In this document: positions 1 to 9,186 of the stretch, piece after piece | How positions within the stretch are numbered: position 1 is the stretch's first letter | Layout: each line of letters opens with the position of its first letter | From: Collinsella intestinalis DSM 13280 | GTDB taxonomy: Bacteria > Actinomycetota > Coriobacteriia > Coriobacteriales > Coriobacteriaceae | NCBI RefSeq assembly: GCF_000156175.1 | Contig: NZ_GG692711.1 | Location: 85,119 to 149,118, forward strand | Reading direction: 5' to 3' | DNA: 64,000 bases | Program-made: the position numbers and the translations under genes | Notes under the pieces: generated by a model | What the model saw: the letters and a program-made list of their open reading frames with translations, nothing else | The model's database searches: none | What the model was told of the DNA's origin: nothing

Positions 1-192
1 GCATGCACGGAGGGGATGTTCGGCCACCTGAAGGACGAGTTCCTCCGCGGGCGCGACTGGGACACGTTCGAGGAGTTCAAGGCGGACCTGGAGGACTACA
101 TCCACCACTGGAACAACGTGAGGCGCCAGGTCAAGCTGAAGGGCCTGACCCCGGTGGAGTTCCGGGGGCAGGCCCTTCGGGGGGCCGCTTAG
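1..192 (+). CDS. IS3-family transposase (OrfB), C-terminal fragment
   Basis: This frame is open from the window edge to TAG at 190-192 and gives the last 63 residues of an rve-type DDE transposase. Family hallmarks are FGHLKDEF, a YIHHWNNVRRQ segment and the closing KGLTPVEFR. The Glu in TEGMFGHLK probably corresponds to the third acidic residue of the DDE catalytic triad. The 5' part is outside the window. The enzyme would cut and join IS ends. It is not functionally linked to the pfl genes next to it, but its presence shows that this edge has received insertions. Confidence 0.85.
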   Translation, partial: ACTEGMFGHLKDEFLRGRDWDTFEEFKADLEDYIHHWNNVRRQVKLKGLTPVEFRGQALRGAA

Positions 193-233
193 CGGTTATG
201 ATTTATCGCGTCCAAGTTTCGGGGCGCAGTTCA
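1..233 (+). mobile_element. IS3-family insertion sequence, right end only
   Basis: The window opens inside an IS. The transposase 3' end is followed by a terminal-repeat-like sequence at 208-233 that ends ...GGGGCGCAGTTCA. Read on the other strand this begins TGAACTGCGCCCC, the TG...CA style of end typical of the IS3 family. The left end lies outside the window, so intactness and target duplication cannot be judged. Confidence 0.75.
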
Positions 234-254
234 GAGCTTTCCCGCCGCTTTTGC

Positions 255-1073
255 TTAACCCTGGCAGTTGTGTTCCGCCGCACGGCCTGCGCGCAACCCG
301 CGCATAACCGCCTCGCGAAGGGCGGGCATGCGGCCCTTGTCCATCGCGGGCACACCCTTGAGCGGATATTCCAAGCCAAGCTGCTCATATTTGACGATGC
401 CCATCGTGTGATAAGGCAGCATCTCGAGACCCACCACGTTGTGCCATGGGGCGATGAGGCGTCCGAGCGCCTCGCACTCCTCTTCCGTGTCCGTGATTCC
501 GGGAACCACTACGTGGCGGATCACGACCTTGATCTTGCGCCTGGCGAGTTCGTCGCCGAACGCGATGATGCGGTCGGGCTCGCATCCGGTCAGGGCCTTA
601 TGCCCCACAGGGTCGCTGTGCTTGATGTCGAGCAGGACCATATCGGTCTCGCTCAGAAGCTTCTCAAAACGCTCCGGCTTCTTGGGGTTATACGCGTATC
701 CACAGCTGTCCAGGCATGTGTGGATACGGCCCGCAGGCGCCGCATGGGCGGCCGCGAACAGATCTCCCACGAACTCGGGCTGAAGCAACGGCTCGCCGCC
801 CGTGACGGTCAGACCGCCGGTACGGTAAAACGGCCTGTTGCTCTCGTACTCTCCCAACAGGCGCTCGACCGACACGCACGTACCGGCCCCCTCGCCCGTG
901 GTCCACGTGTCCGGGTTGTGGCAATACGCGCAGCGCATGGGGCACCCCTGGGTGAACACCACGAAACGCACACCCGGCCCGTCCACGGTGCCCATGCTCT
1001 CGATGGAGTGGATGCGCCCGAGCGCATATCTGGACTCGACGTCCCTATCCTCATCTAGCTGAACACGTGCCAT
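255..1073 (-). CDS. pflA: pyruvate formate-lyase activating enzyme
   Basis: A 272-residue cytosolic radical-SAM activase that installs the glycyl radical on pyruvate formate-lyase using SAM and a [4Fe-4S] cluster. The cluster motif CxxxCxxC is at Cys44, Cys48 and Cys51 (GCPMRCAYCHNPDTW), preceded by the typical SMGTVDGPGVRFVVF stretch; VTGGEPLLQPEF is the SAM-binding GGE motif. I chose the ATG at 1073 because it follows GGGGGAGA at good spacing and gives the usual family length; an upstream in-frame start would add 26 unrelated residues. It faces the same way as the split pfl genes but is separated from them by an oppositely oriented broken transporter gene, so it is probably transcribed on its own. 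Confidence 0.95.
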   Translation of the reverse strand: MARVQLDEDRDVESRYALGRIHSIESMGTVDGPGVRFVVFTQGCPMRCAYCHNPDTWTTGEGAGTCVSVERLLGEYESNRPFYRTGGLTVTGGEPLLQPEFVGDLFAAAHAAPAGRIHTCLDSCGYAYNPKKPERFEKLLSETDMVLLDIKHSDPVGHKALTGCEPDRIIAFGDELARRKIKVVIRHVVVPGITDTEEECEALGRLIAPWHNVVGLEMLPYHTMGIVKYEQLGLEYPLKGVPAMDKGRMPALREAVMRGLRAGRAAEHNCQG

Positions 1074-1195
1074 AATCGCATCTCCCCCTTTACCTGCAGA
1101 CACGGCTGCAGACGCTTTATTTCGCAAGTTATAATACCCCGTTGGCCGCATTCATCTCGGTCATTTTCGACTGTTGCCCGAACCTGAGGACCAGC

Positions 1196-2329
1196 ATGCA
1201 ACTCCCCCTCATCGATCGAATTCGCTCCTTCATCCAAGCTGAAGCCGTACTCGTCGTCGCCACCCTCGCAGCGCTCCTCTCGGCTTGCCTGTTCCCGCCC
1301 GTGCCGCAGAACTGGTCCGCATACGCCGAGGCAATCGATTGGCGCACCATCGGCCTTCTCTTCTGCCTCATGACCGTCGTGGCGGGCTTCACACGCGCCG
1401 GCCTGCTGGCACGTGTGCGGTCCCTTCTCACCCGCACCGAAGGCACGCAGTGACGCCTCTCGCTCCTGCTCGTCACGCTCTCTTTCTTCACCGCCATGAT
1501 TGTCACGAACGATGTCGCCCTCATCTCGTTCGCACCCCTCACCCTGTTGCTCTTCCAGGGCTCCGAACCGCGCTCGACGATCATCACGCTCGTCGCACAA
1601 ACCGTCGCGGCAAATCTCGGCTCGATGATGACGCCCATCGGCAACCCGCAGAACATCTACCTCTACTCCGCGTTCGAGCTCGAACTCGGCGAATTCCTCA
1701 CCGCAATCGCACCCTATGGCATCATCGGGTTCCTTGCCTCCATCACCCCATGTATGCTCATTCCCAATACGAAGGCAACGCTCGGCAAAGCCGCCGATTC
1801 CAAGGTCGATACACGACTCGCCCTCGCTTACGGCTTCCTATTCCTCCTCGCACTCGCCTGCGTTGGAAGGGTCGTGAGCTGGGAGCTCTGTGTGCTCATC
1901 ACTCTGATTGGCTGCCTCATATTCGATCGCAGCGTACTCAAACACCTCGACTACAGCCTTCTTATCACCTTTGCCTGCTTCTTCATCTTTGTGGGAAACA
2001 TCAAGCACGTTCAAGTCATCGCCAGCACCCTGCAGTCCATCGTCGTAGGGCGTGAGATCCTCGTCTCGGCACTGGCCAGCCAGGTCATAAGCAACGTCCC
2101 CGCCGCGATCATGCTCTCCGGGTTTAGCAGCAACGGCATCGGACTGCTTGTCGGCACCAATATCGGAGGCCTGGGAACACCGGTCGCCTCTCTCGCAAGC
2201 CTGATCACGCTACGTGTCTATGGACGTTCGCGTGACGCGCAAACCGGGCGCTACCTGCTCTGGTTCACCGCCATCAACCTCGCCCTCCTTGTCCTATTCC
2301 TCGGACTCGCATCCCTTCTCAGCCTGTAG
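1196..2329 (+). pseudogene. anion transporter (ArsB/NhaD-DASS type), interrupted by in-frame TGA
   Basis: One frame runs from ATG 1196 (after GAGGA) to the TAG at 2327-2329 and is broken only by TGA at 1451-1453. The two parts read continuously in the same frame and together look like a full multi-spanning anion/citrate-type transporter: hydrophobic helices, then FFTAMIVTNDVALISFAPL and MMTPIGNPQNIYLY, the two re-entrant-loop motifs of this superfamily. The TGA falls just before the first motif, where an Arg (CGA) would fit. A truncated 85-residue product or a downstream start at 1496 would lose essential helices. Likely a recent nonsense mutation, though a base-call error would look the same. 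Confidence 0.8.
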
Positions 2330-2345
2330 ACCCGCCCAGCAATGC

Positions 2346-2375
2346 AAAAAGGGACGCCGGCAATGCCGACGTCCC
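2346..2375 (-). terminator. terminator of the pfl genes
   Basis: GGGACG and CGTCCC arms with an inner CCGG/CCG stem form a hairpin. On the minus strand it is followed by TTTTTGC. It lies just downstream of the glycyl-radical gene and converges with the end of the transporter pseudogene, so it may serve both strands. Confidence 0.7.
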
Positions 2376-2406
2376 TCGCTTGAGCGGTGCCCGTGTGGGT
2401 GATCGC

Positions 2407-2658
2407 TTAGAAGCTATCGTGGAAGGTACGGGAGATAACCTCGTCCTGCTGAGCCTTGGTCAGGTTGTGGAAGTTCACAGCGTAACCGGAAACGCGAACG
2501 GTGAGCTGGGGGTACTTCTCCGGGTGAGCCTGGGCGTCGAGCAGCGTGTCACGGTTGAACACGTTGACGTTCAGGTGGTGGCCACCCTTCTCGGCGTAAG
2601 CGTCGATCATGCTCACGAGATTGTCGGCCTGAGCCTGCGGGATGTCAGCAACCTTCAT
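2407..2658 (-). CDS. grcA: separately encoded glycyl-radical domain of pyruvate formate-lyase (GrcA/YfiD-like)
   Basis: An 83-residue protein matching only the C-terminal radical domain of pyruvate formate-lyase. After an 11-residue lead-in it aligns with the last ~75 residues of E. coli Pfl[36 protein letters not shown], and a TFHDSF end. Gly58 in RVSGYAV is the residue that carries the radical. The start at 2658 follows AAGGAG at ideal spacing. In other bacteria GrcA/YfiD is a spare part that rescues oxygen-cleaved PFL; here the large chain has no radical domain of its own, so this small protein is probably an obligate subunit. It has a near-consensus promoter in the gap before it. Confidence 0.92.
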   Translation of the reverse strand: MKVADIPQAQADNLVSMIDAYAEKGGHHLNVNVFNRDTLLDAQAHPEKYPQLTVRVSGYAVNFHNLTKAQQDEVISRTFHDSF

Positions 2659-2717
2659 TGGTGCACTCCTTTTCATCTTCGACGCCCTCTCGCGCCGAAA
2701 TAGGAATTGTTACTGAA

Positions 2718-2746
2718 ATTATATCAGCATTGACCGCGCCGGTGAA
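2718..2746 (-). promoter_or_regulatory. sigma-70-type promoter for the glycyl-radical gene
   Basis: On the minus strand TTCACC (-35, 2741-2746) is separated by exactly 17 bp from TATAAT (-10, 2718-2723). It lies in the 142 bp between the large pfl gene and the radical-domain gene, about 60 bp before the latter's ATG. This suggests the small gene can be transcribed independently of the large one. Confidence 0.7.
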
Positions 2747-2800
2747 TAAGAATTACCACCAGCGCGGAAACATTACAGACGGACCGAATGTCCGATGGCC

Positions 2801-4915
2801 TTAGCGGTCCTCGGAGCCCTCGGGAGCGGAGGAATCGGTGCAGTCGCAGCAGGCAACCGGGTTCTCGAAGGAGACGTCACCGAGATCCAGATCGCCGAAC
2901 ATAACCTGGTCCTCCTTGCCGAGCGCGCCCGGGATGATGGAGAAGGTGTTGGAGATGCCGTCCTGAGCGTCACGGAAGGGAAGCTTCGAGACGGAGGACA
3001 GGGAGGCGATGGCACCGTGGGTGTCGCGCTGGTGCATGGGGTTGGCGCCAGGAGCGAACGGCACGCCGGCCTTACGGCCGTCGGGGGTGGCACCGGTCTT
3101 CTGGCCGTACACCACGTTGGAGGTGATGGTCAGGACGGAAGTGGTGGGCACCGAGTTGCGGTACGTGTCGTTCATGCGGATGTACTCCATGAACTGGTGC
3201 ACGATGTCGTGGGCGAGAACGTCAACGCGGTCGTCGTCGTTGCCGTACTTGGGGAAGTCGCCCTCGATGTTGAAGTCGACGATGACGCCATTCTCGTCGC
3301 GGACCGGGTGGACCTTGGCGTACTTGATGGCGGACAGGGAGTCGGCCACGACGGACAGGCCGGCGATGCCGGTGGCGAACCAACGGTGGACGTCCTTGTC
3401 GTGCAGGGCCATCTGGATGGACTCGTAGCAGTACTTGTCATGCATGTAGTGGATGACGTTCAGCGTGTTCACGTACACGCCGGCGAGCCACTTCATCATG
3501 TCGTTGTACTTGGCCATGACGTCGTCGAAATCAAGGGTGTCGCCCTCGACCGGACGGAACTTCGGGCCGACCTGCTTCTTGGAGACCTCGTCGACACCGC
3601 CGTTGAGTGCGTACAGGAGGCACTTGGCGAGGTTGGCGCGGGCGCCGAAGAACTGCATCTCCTTGCCGATGCGCATGGAGGACACGCAGCAGGCGATGGC
3701 GTAGTCGTCGCCGTGGTAGACGCGCATGACGTCGTCGTTCTCATACTGGATGGAAGAGGACGCGATGGAGGTCTTAGCGCAGAACTCCTTGAAGGCCTGG
3801 GGCAGGTGAGTGGACCACAGGACGGTCAGGTTCGGCTCCGGGGAGGTGCCCATGTTCTCCAGGGTGTGGAGGTAGCGGTAGCTCATCTTGGTGACGAGGG
3901 TACGGCCGTCGACACCCATGCCGCCGATGGACTCGGTGACCCACTGCGGGTCGCCGGAGAACAGGTTCTGGTACTCGGGGGTACGGGCGAACTTGACCAT
4001 ACGCAGCTTCATGATGAAGTGGTCGACGAACTCCTGGATCTGCTCCTCGGTGAAGGTGCCGTTCTTGAGGTCGCGCTCAGCGTAGATGTCGATGAAGGTG
4101 GAGGTGCGGCCGATGGACATGGCAGCGCCGTTCTGGTCCTTCACGGAAGCCAGGTAGGCGAGGTACATCCACTGGATGGCCTCCTGGGTGTTGGCGGCCG
4201 GACGGGCGATGTCGAAACCGTACAGCTTGCCGAGCTCGACGAGCTGCTTGAGGGAGCGGATCTGCTCGGACAGCTCCTCGCGATCGCGGATAGTCTCCTC
4301 GGTCATGACGGAGGGCGTGGAGGCCTTCTGGGCCTCCTTGTCGGCGATCAGGGCGTCGACGCCGTAGAGGGCGACGCGGCGGTAGTCGCCGATGATGCGG
4401 CCGCGGCCGTAGCCGTCGGGCAGACCGGTGATGATGTGAGCGGAGCGGCAGGCGCGCATCTCAGGGGTGTAGGCGTCGAACACGCCGGCGTTGTGCGTCT
4501 TGCGCTTGTTGGTGTAGAAGTCGACGATCTCGGGATCGACCTCGTAGCCGTGCTGGGCAGCGGCCTGGCAGGCGATGCGGATGCCGCCGTTGACGTGCAG
4601 GGCGCGCTTGAGCGGGGCGTCGGTCTGCAGGCCGACGATGGTCTCGCGCTCAGGGTGCTCGGCGTCGATGTAGCCGGCCTTGTGGGACAGAATGCCCGTC
4701 ACGACCTTGGTGTCCATGTCCAGGACGCCGCCCTGCTCGCGCTCCTTGAGAAGCAGCGACATGACGTCATCCCACAGCTTGACGGTACGCTCGGTGGGAC
4801 CCACCAGGAACGACTCGTCGCCCTCGTACGGGGTGTAGTTCTTCTGGATGAAGTCGCGGACGTCAATCTCGTTGAGCCAATTGCCGCCCTCGAAGCCTTC
4901 CCATGCCTCCTGCAT
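2801..4915 (-). CDS. pflB: pyruvate formate-lyase, large chain lacking the glycyl-radical domain
   Basis: Converts pyruvate and CoA to acetyl-CoA and formate in fermentation. The 704-residue protein follows E. coli PflB closely from [19 protein letters not shown] onward, including the [11 protein letters not shown] region and the catalytic Cys pair in [10 protein letters not shown]. Similarity stops after [13 protein letters not shown], and the chain ends with a novel acidic tail containing ACCDC. The RVSGYAV radical loop is absent from this ORF and is encoded by the next gene. The start at 4915 gives the family N-terminus, but GAGGAG lies about 13 bases upstream, rather far. The catalytic barrel is well conserved, so this looks like a working split enzyme, not decay. 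Confidence 0.93.
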   Translation of the reverse strand: MQEAWEGFEGGNWLNEIDVRDFIQKNYTPYEGDESFLVGPTERTVKLWDDVMSLLLKEREQGGVLDMDTKVVTGILSHKAGYIDAEHPERETIVGLQTDAPLKRALHVNGGIRIACQAAAQHGYEVDPEIVDFYTNKRKTHNAGVFDAYTPEMRACRSAHIITGLPDGYGRGRIIGDYRRVALYGVDALIADKEAQKASTPSVMTEETIRDREELSEQIRSLKQLVELGKLYGFDIARPAANTQEAIQWMYLAYLASVKDQNGAAMSIGRTSTFIDIYAERDLKNGTFTEEQIQEFVDHFIMKLRMVKFARTPEYQNLFSGDPQWVTESIGGMGVDGRTLVTKMSYRYLHTLENMGTSPEPNLTVLWSTHLPQAFKEFCAKTSIASSSIQYENDDVMRVYHGDDYAIACCVSSMRIGKEMQFFGARANLAKCLLYALNGGVDEVSKKQVGPKFRPVEGDTLDFDDVMAKYNDMMKWLAGVYVNTLNVIHYMHDKYCYESIQMALHDKDVHRWFATGIAGLSVVADSLSAIKYAKVHPVRDENGVIVDFNIEGDFPKYGNDDDRVDVLAHDIVHQFMEYIRMNDTYRNSVPTTSVLTITSNVVYGQKTGATPDGRKAGVPFAPGANPMHQRDTHGAIASLSSVSKLPFRDAQDGISNTFSIIPGALGKEDQVMFGDLDLGDVSFENPVACCDCTDSSAPEGSEDR

Positions 4916-5493
4916 TGCGTGACCACGCTCCTCGTCGTGCTCGCGGGGCGTCCCCGCCCCAAATTTGACATCCCCGGCAACAATCCCCGGACATTCGCAC
5001 GTGCCACTCGCCGAAAAAACGCTCGCGCCCATGTGAAAAAAGAGACCGTTGGCCGAAGATTTATTCACGTTTGCAAGGATACCATATGCACAGGTCCCAA
5101 AGGGTATCGCAAATGGGACTTTTTCTCATTCATTTCTATACGGGCACCGTCGCGTTTTGCGCCTCCGAACGCGCAGGTCCAATGCCCGCCCACGCACGAC
5201 GGCCGTCTTGCGTCCCGCCCTGGAATCATCGATATCGGCAAACGGCGCCTGACATTCGCTTCACACGAACCTGACGGGCGCGTTTCGAAACCCTCACCGC
5301 ATCTTCCAAGAGTGTTTTTTCCTTGAGGTGATTTGGCGCGGCTGGTGATTCGCTTTAGCAGGATAGACCATCTGACCTGGGCAACCGCTCGCTGAACGCA
5401 GCATCCTCCCACCGAATTCCGATAGCCAACCTCACGCGTAGGTGAGAAAGTGTACTCTGTTGTACCTACGACGCAAGGAGGCCTCGTCCCTTT
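4916..5493. other. 578-bp divergent intergenic region, pflB / deoD
   Basis: This stretch should hold the pflB promoter (minus strand) and the deoD promoter (plus strand). Apart from the inverted repeat at 5437-5470 I see no convincing FNR, Rex or -35/-10 pattern. The ORFs crossing it are in-frame extensions with poor composition. Confidence 0.5.
5437..5470 (+). promoter_or_regulatory. inverted repeat before deoD, candidate operator
   Basis: Seven-base arms CGTAGGT (5437-5443) and ACCTACG (5464-5470) enclose 20 bp that contain TGTACTCTGTTGTAC, itself a direct repeat of TGTAC. It ends a few bases before the deoD ribosome-binding site, a good position for a repressor site or 5'-UTR hairpin controlling the nucleoside cluster. 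The cognate regulator is unknown. Confidence 0.4.
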
Positions 5494-6213
5494 ATGGAAA
5501 GCACCCCTACGCCCCACAACGGGGCTCATTACGGCGATATCGCCAAAACGGTCCTGATGCCCGGAGACCCGCTCCGCGCCAAATACATCGCGGACCATTA
5601 CCTCGAGGATGTCCGCACCTTCAACGAGGTGCGCAACATGCTCGGCTTCACCGGCACGTACCAGGGCCAGCCCGTCTCGGTTATGGGCGGTGGCATGGGA
5701 ATGCCCTCGATCGGCATCTACTCCCACGAACTCTACGAGTTCTACGGCGTGGAATCCATCATCCGCGTGGGTTCCGCCGGCGGCATCGACCCGTCCATCA
5801 AGGTCCGCGACGTCGTGGCCGGCATGGGCGCCTGCACCGACTCCAACTACGCCGCCCAGTACAACCTCCCCGGCTCCTACGCCCCCATCGCAAGCTATGA
5901 GCTGCTCGAGCGCGCCGTTGCCGCGGGCCGCGCGCAGGGTGTCGATGTCAAGGTCGGCAACATCCTGTCTTCCGACCATTTCTACCTCGACGACCCCTCC
6001 TCCACCGCCACCTGGCAGAAAATGGGCGTCCTCGCCGTCGAGATGGAGGCCGCCGCGCTCTACATGAACGCCGCTCGCCTGGGCAAGAAGGCCCTGTGCC
6101 TGCTCACCGTCTCCGACCTGCCCCTCACCGGAGAGTCCCTCCCGGCCGGCGAGCGTCAGACGAGCTTCACCCAGATGATGGAGATCGCCCTCTCCCTCGC
6201 CCTGCCCGCATAA
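5494..6213 (+). CDS. deoD: purine-nucleoside phosphorylase, DeoD type
   Basis: A 239-residue cytosolic enzyme that splits purine (deoxy)nucleosides with phosphate to the base and (deoxy)ribose-1-phosphate. Typical hexameric DeoD signatures are visible: [13 protein letters not shown] at the phosphate site, [33 protein letters not shown] at the ribose site, and [10 protein letters not shown] with the catalytic Asp. Length is normal. The ATG follows AAGGAGG, with spacing a little long. It is the first gene of the nucleoside cluster; its product feeds deoB and deoC further along. Confidence 0.95.
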   Translation: MESTPTPHNGAHYGDIAKTVLMPGDPLRAKYIADHYLEDVRTFNEVRNMLGFTGTYQGQPVSVMGGGMGMPSIGIYSHELYEFYGVESIIRVGSAGGIDPSIKVRDVVAGMGACTDSNYAAQYNLPGSYAPIASYELLERAVAAGRAQGVDVKVGNILSSDHFYLDDPSSTATWQKMGVLAVEMEAAALYMNAARLGKKALCLLTVSDLPLTGESLPAGERQTSFTQMMEIALSLALPA

Positions 6214-6220
6214 ATCCCCT

Positions 6221-6260
6221 CGTCCGCCCGGTCTCGCGCATCGCGAAGGCCGGGCGGACG
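6221..6260 (+). terminator. intercistronic hairpin after deoD
   Basis: CGTCCGCCCGG (6221-6231) pairs perfectly with CCGGGCGGACG (6250-6260), followed by CCTTTC rather than a clean T-run. It could be a leaky terminator or an mRNA-stabilising stem separating deoD from the lipoprotein gene. Confidence 0.5.
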
Positions 6261-6410
6261 CCTTTCGGTCCGGAGCGCGCGGCGCATCGAGCGCCGTCGC
6301 CCCGCATCCCCCATGGTCTTTCGCCATGCCCTTGCTCAGGCACGGCAGAAGATACGGCGCAGCTATGCGCCCATTTTGCAAGCGACAACCGTACGCAAGA
6401 AAGGAAGAAC

Positions 6411-7475
6411 ATGAAGAAGAATCGTCTCATGGGTCTCGCCCTTGCCGGCGTCCTCGCCCTTTCCGTCGCAGGCTGCGGCGGTGGCGACGAGGCCAAGCCC
6501 GCGGGCTCCGCTCCCGCCGACGCCTCTGCCGACTACAAGGTCCAGATGGTCACCGATATGGGTGGCGTGAACGATCAGTCCTTCAACCAGCTCGCCTGGG
6601 AGGGCCTGCAGCAGCTCAACAAGGACACCGGCATCGAGGTCGGCTACACCGAGTCCAAGCAGGAGTCCGACTACGCCACGAACCTGGACAAGGCCGTCGA
6701 CGACGGCGCCCAGACCGTGTGGGGCATCGGCTTCGCCATGGCCGAGGCGATCCAGAACACCGCCAAGACCAACCCTGACGTGCACTTCGCCATCATCGAC
6801 AACGCCTACCCCGAGGCCGACCTGCTCGATAACCTCACTGGCGTGACCTTCAAGACGCAGGAACCCTCCTTCGTGGCCGGCTATATCGCCGCCATGACCA
6901 CCCAGACCGGTAAGGTCGGCTTCATCGGCGGCATGAAGTCCGACGTCCTCGAGACCTTCGACTGGGGCTACCAGGCCGGCGTCGCCTACGCCAACGCCAC
7001 CGAGGGCACCAACGTCGAGGTCGTCTCCCAGTACATCGAGACCTTCACCGACGCCGCCAAGGGCAAGGCCGCTGGTCAGAAGATGTACTCCGACGGCTGT
7101 GACATCGTGTTCGCCTGCGCCGGCAACGCCGGCAACGGCGTCATCGAGGCCGCCCAGGATGCCGACAAGATGGTCATCGGCGTCGACAAGGACCAGTACG
7201 ATCTCGCCCCCGAGAACATGCTGACCTCCGTCATGAAGAACGTCGACAAGGCCGTCATCGAGGTCTCCACCATGGCTTCCAACGGTGAGAAGGTCGGCGG
7301 CAAGAACATCGAGCTCTCCGCCAAGGACGGCGCCGTGGCCGTTTCCACCCACCACGACCTCATGGAGCCCGGCGTGTACGACACCGCCGTCGAGCTGTTC
7401 GACAAGATCAAGAACGGCGAGATCGAGCCCCCCGCGACCGAGGAAGCGTTCAACGACTACGTCGCTTCGCTCTAA
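6411..7475 (+). CDS. bmpA: nucleoside-binding lipoprotein, BMP family
   Basis: A 354-residue extracellular substrate-binding lipoprotein for the ABC transporter encoded downstream. It has a lipoprotein signal peptide (MKKNR, hydrophobic core, VAGC with Cys22), a short Gly/Ala linker, then a BMP/Med fold: VTDMGGVNDQSFNQLAWEG near the start, GFIGGMKSDVLETFDWGYQAG in the middle and VIGVDKDQYD near the hinge. BMP lipoproteins next to paired permeases bind purine or pyrimidine nucleosides, which suits the deo genes on both sides. The ATG follows AAGGAAG. Hairpins before and after the gene may raise its expression above that of the membrane components, as is common for binding proteins. Confidence 0.92.
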   Translation: MKKNRLMGLALAGVLALSVAGCGGGDEAKPAGSAPADASADYKVQMVTDMGGVNDQSFNQLAWEGLQQLNKDTGIEVGYTESKQESDYATNLDKAVDDGAQTVWGIGFAMAEAIQNTAKTNPDVHFAIIDNAYPEADLLDNLTGVTFKTQEPSFVAGYIAAMTTQTGKVGFIGGMKSDVLETFDWGYQAGVAYANATEGTNVEVVSQYIETFTDAAKGKAAGQKMYSDGCDIVFACAGNAGNGVIEAAQDADKMVIGVDKDQYDLAPENMLTSVMKNVDKAVIEVSTMASNGEKVGGKNIELSAKDGAVAVSTHHDLMEPGVYDTAVELFDKIKNGEIEPPATEEAFNDYVASL

Positions 7476-7492
7476 CGTTTAACGTTTTGCCA

Positions 7493-7605
7493 GGCCGGCG
7501 ATGCGCCCTGCGGCGCCATCGCCGGCCCGCGTCGTTCACGGCTCGTGTGAGCAGACGAGCCGTCCCGCGCCGGGAGCGCCCGCAAGGACGCCCTCGGCGC
7601 GGGAC
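7493..7605 (+). other. stacked intercistronic hairpins after bmpA
   Basis: GGCCGGCGATG (7493-7503) pairs with CATCGCCGGCC (7517-7527). Two more stems follow: ACGGCTCGT/ACGAGCCGT, and CCCGCGCCG/CGGCGCGGG closing near 7605. There is no T-run, so these look like mRNA-stabilising or partially terminating stems rather than a full stop between the binding protein and the ATPase. Confidence 0.5.
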
Positions 7606-7661
7606 GAAGAGGGGCCGAAGGGCCCCGAACCCGAAGGAGAAATGGAAGGAGCGAACGGCCT

Positions 7662-9185
7662 ATGAAGCCAGATGCGCGCTACGCGGTGCAGATGAGCGGC
7701 ATCGTAAAGACGTTCGGCACGTTCACTGCACTCGACCATGTGGACCTCACCGTGCAGAAGGGCACGATCCACGCGGTCTTGGGCGAGAACGGCGCCGGCA
7801 AGAGCACGCTCATGAACGTGCTCTACGGTCTATACCAAGCCGACGAGGGCCAGATCTGCCTCAACGGCGAGCCCGTCGTCATCAACACCCCCAACGACGC
7901 CATCGCCCATGGCATCGGCATGGTCCACCAGCACTTCATGCTCGTGGACAATTTCACCGTGACCCAAAACATCGTGCTCGGCAGCGAAGTGTGCGGTGCA
8001 GCGGGCATCCTCGACATGAAAAAGGCACGTGAGAAGGTCTGCCAGATCATCGAGCAGTACGGCCTCGAGGTCGATCCCGATGCCAAGATCGAGGACATCT
8101 CGGTCGGCATGCAGCAGCGCGTCGAGATCTTGAAGGCGCTCTACCGCGGCGCCGACATCCTGATCCTGGACGAGCCCACCGCGGTTCTCACGCCCCAGGA
8201 GATCGACCGCCTCATCCAGATCATGCACGACCTCACCAGCGCGGGTAAGACCATCATCGTCATCACCCACAAGCTCAGGGAGATCAAGGCGTCCTCCAAC
8301 ACCTGCACGATCATCCGCCGCGGCCAGTACGTCGACGAAGTCACCGTCGCGGACGTCACGGAGGAGGACCTCGCCGACATGATGGTCGGACACCACGTGA
8401 ACCTCCAGGTCGAGAAGCAGCCCGCCACGCCCGGCAAGACCGTCTTCGAGATTCGCGACCTGCACGTGAACGACGAGCGCGGTATCGAAACCGTCAAGGG
8501 CCTCGACCTCGCGGTCCGCTCCGGCGAAATCGTCGGCATCGCAGGCATCGATGGCAACGGCCAAAAGGAGCTCGTCGAGGCCATCACCTGCCTGACCAAG
8601 GCCAACTCCGGAAAGATCCTCGTGAACGGCGAGGAGATCCAAAACACCACGCCGCGCAACGTCATCGACCACAAGGTCTCGACCATCCACGAAGACCGCC
8701 AGAAGCGCGGCCTGGTGCTGCCCTTCACCGTTGCCGAGAACGCCGTGCTCGAGAAGTACCGCACGCCCGAGTTCGGCAAGCACGGTATGCTCGACGGCGC
8801 CAAGATGCACGAATACACCGAGCAGCTCATCGCCGACTACGATGTCCGCCCCGCCGACTGCGCCGACAAAACCGCCGGCGGCCTGTCCGGCGGAAACCAG
8901 CAGAAGGTCATCATCGCCCGCGAGGTCTCCAACGATCCCGACGTGCTCATCGCCGTGCAGCCCACGCGCGGCCTGGACGTGGGCGCCATCGAATATGTTC
9001 ACAAAGCGCTCGTCGCCGAGCGCGACCGCGGCACGGCCATCCTGCTCATCTCACTCGAGCTCGACGAGGTCATGAGCGTGTCCGACACCATCGACGTCAT
9101 CTACGACGGCCGCATCACCGGTACATTCAAGCAGGGCGAGGTCGACGAGAACAAGATCGGCCTGCTCATGGCAGGAGGTGAATAG
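7662..9185 (+). CDS. nupA: nucleoside ABC transporter, double ATP-binding subunit
   Basis: A 507-residue ATPase with two ABC domains in one chain, the arrangement used by sugar and BMP-type nucleoside importers. The first domain has Walker A GENGAGKST, signature ISVGMQQRVEILKAL and Walker B ILILDEPTAVLTPQE. The second has the usual degenerate Walker A (GIDGNGQKE) and a canonical signature LSGGNQQKVIIAREV followed by QPTRGLDVGAIE. It would sit under the membrane with the two permeases that follow. Its stop is one base from the next ATG, and the next ribosome-binding site lies inside its last codons, indicating translational coupling. Confidence 0.93.
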   Translation: MKPDARYAVQMSGIVKTFGTFTALDHVDLTVQKGTIHAVLGENGAGKSTLMNVLYGLYQADEGQICLNGEPVVINTPNDAIAHGIGMVHQHFMLVDNFTVTQNIVLGSEVCGAAGILDMKKAREKVCQIIEQYGLEVDPDAKIEDISVGMQQRVEILKALYRGADILILDEPTAVLTPQEIDRLIQIMHDLTSAGKTIIVITHKLREIKASSNTCTIIRRGQYVDEVTVADVTEEDLADMMVGHHVNLQVEKQPATPGKTVFEIRDLHVNDERGIETVKGLDLAVRSGEIVGIAGIDGNGQKELVEAITCLTKANSGKILVNGEEIQNTTPRNVIDHKVSTIHEDRQKRGLVLPFTVAENAVLEKYRTPEFGKHGMLDGAKMHEYTEQLIADYDVRPADCADKTAGGLSGGNQQKVIIAREVSNDPDVLIAVQPTRGLDVGAIEYVHKALVAERDRGTAILLISLELDEVMSVSDTIDVIYDGRITGTFKQGEVDENKIGLLMAGGE

Positions 9186-9186
9186 C

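Noticed and set aside
1451-1453. TGA in the transporter as selenocysteine or recoded Trp
   Set aside because: No SECIS-like hairpin seen after the codon, no selenoprotein context, and other genes in the window end with TGA.
2795-5326. 843-residue plus-strand ORF opposite pflB
   Set aside because: Composed of Val/Gly/Asp/Leu repeats typical of antisense frames in high-GC genes; the opposite strand encodes a clear PflB.
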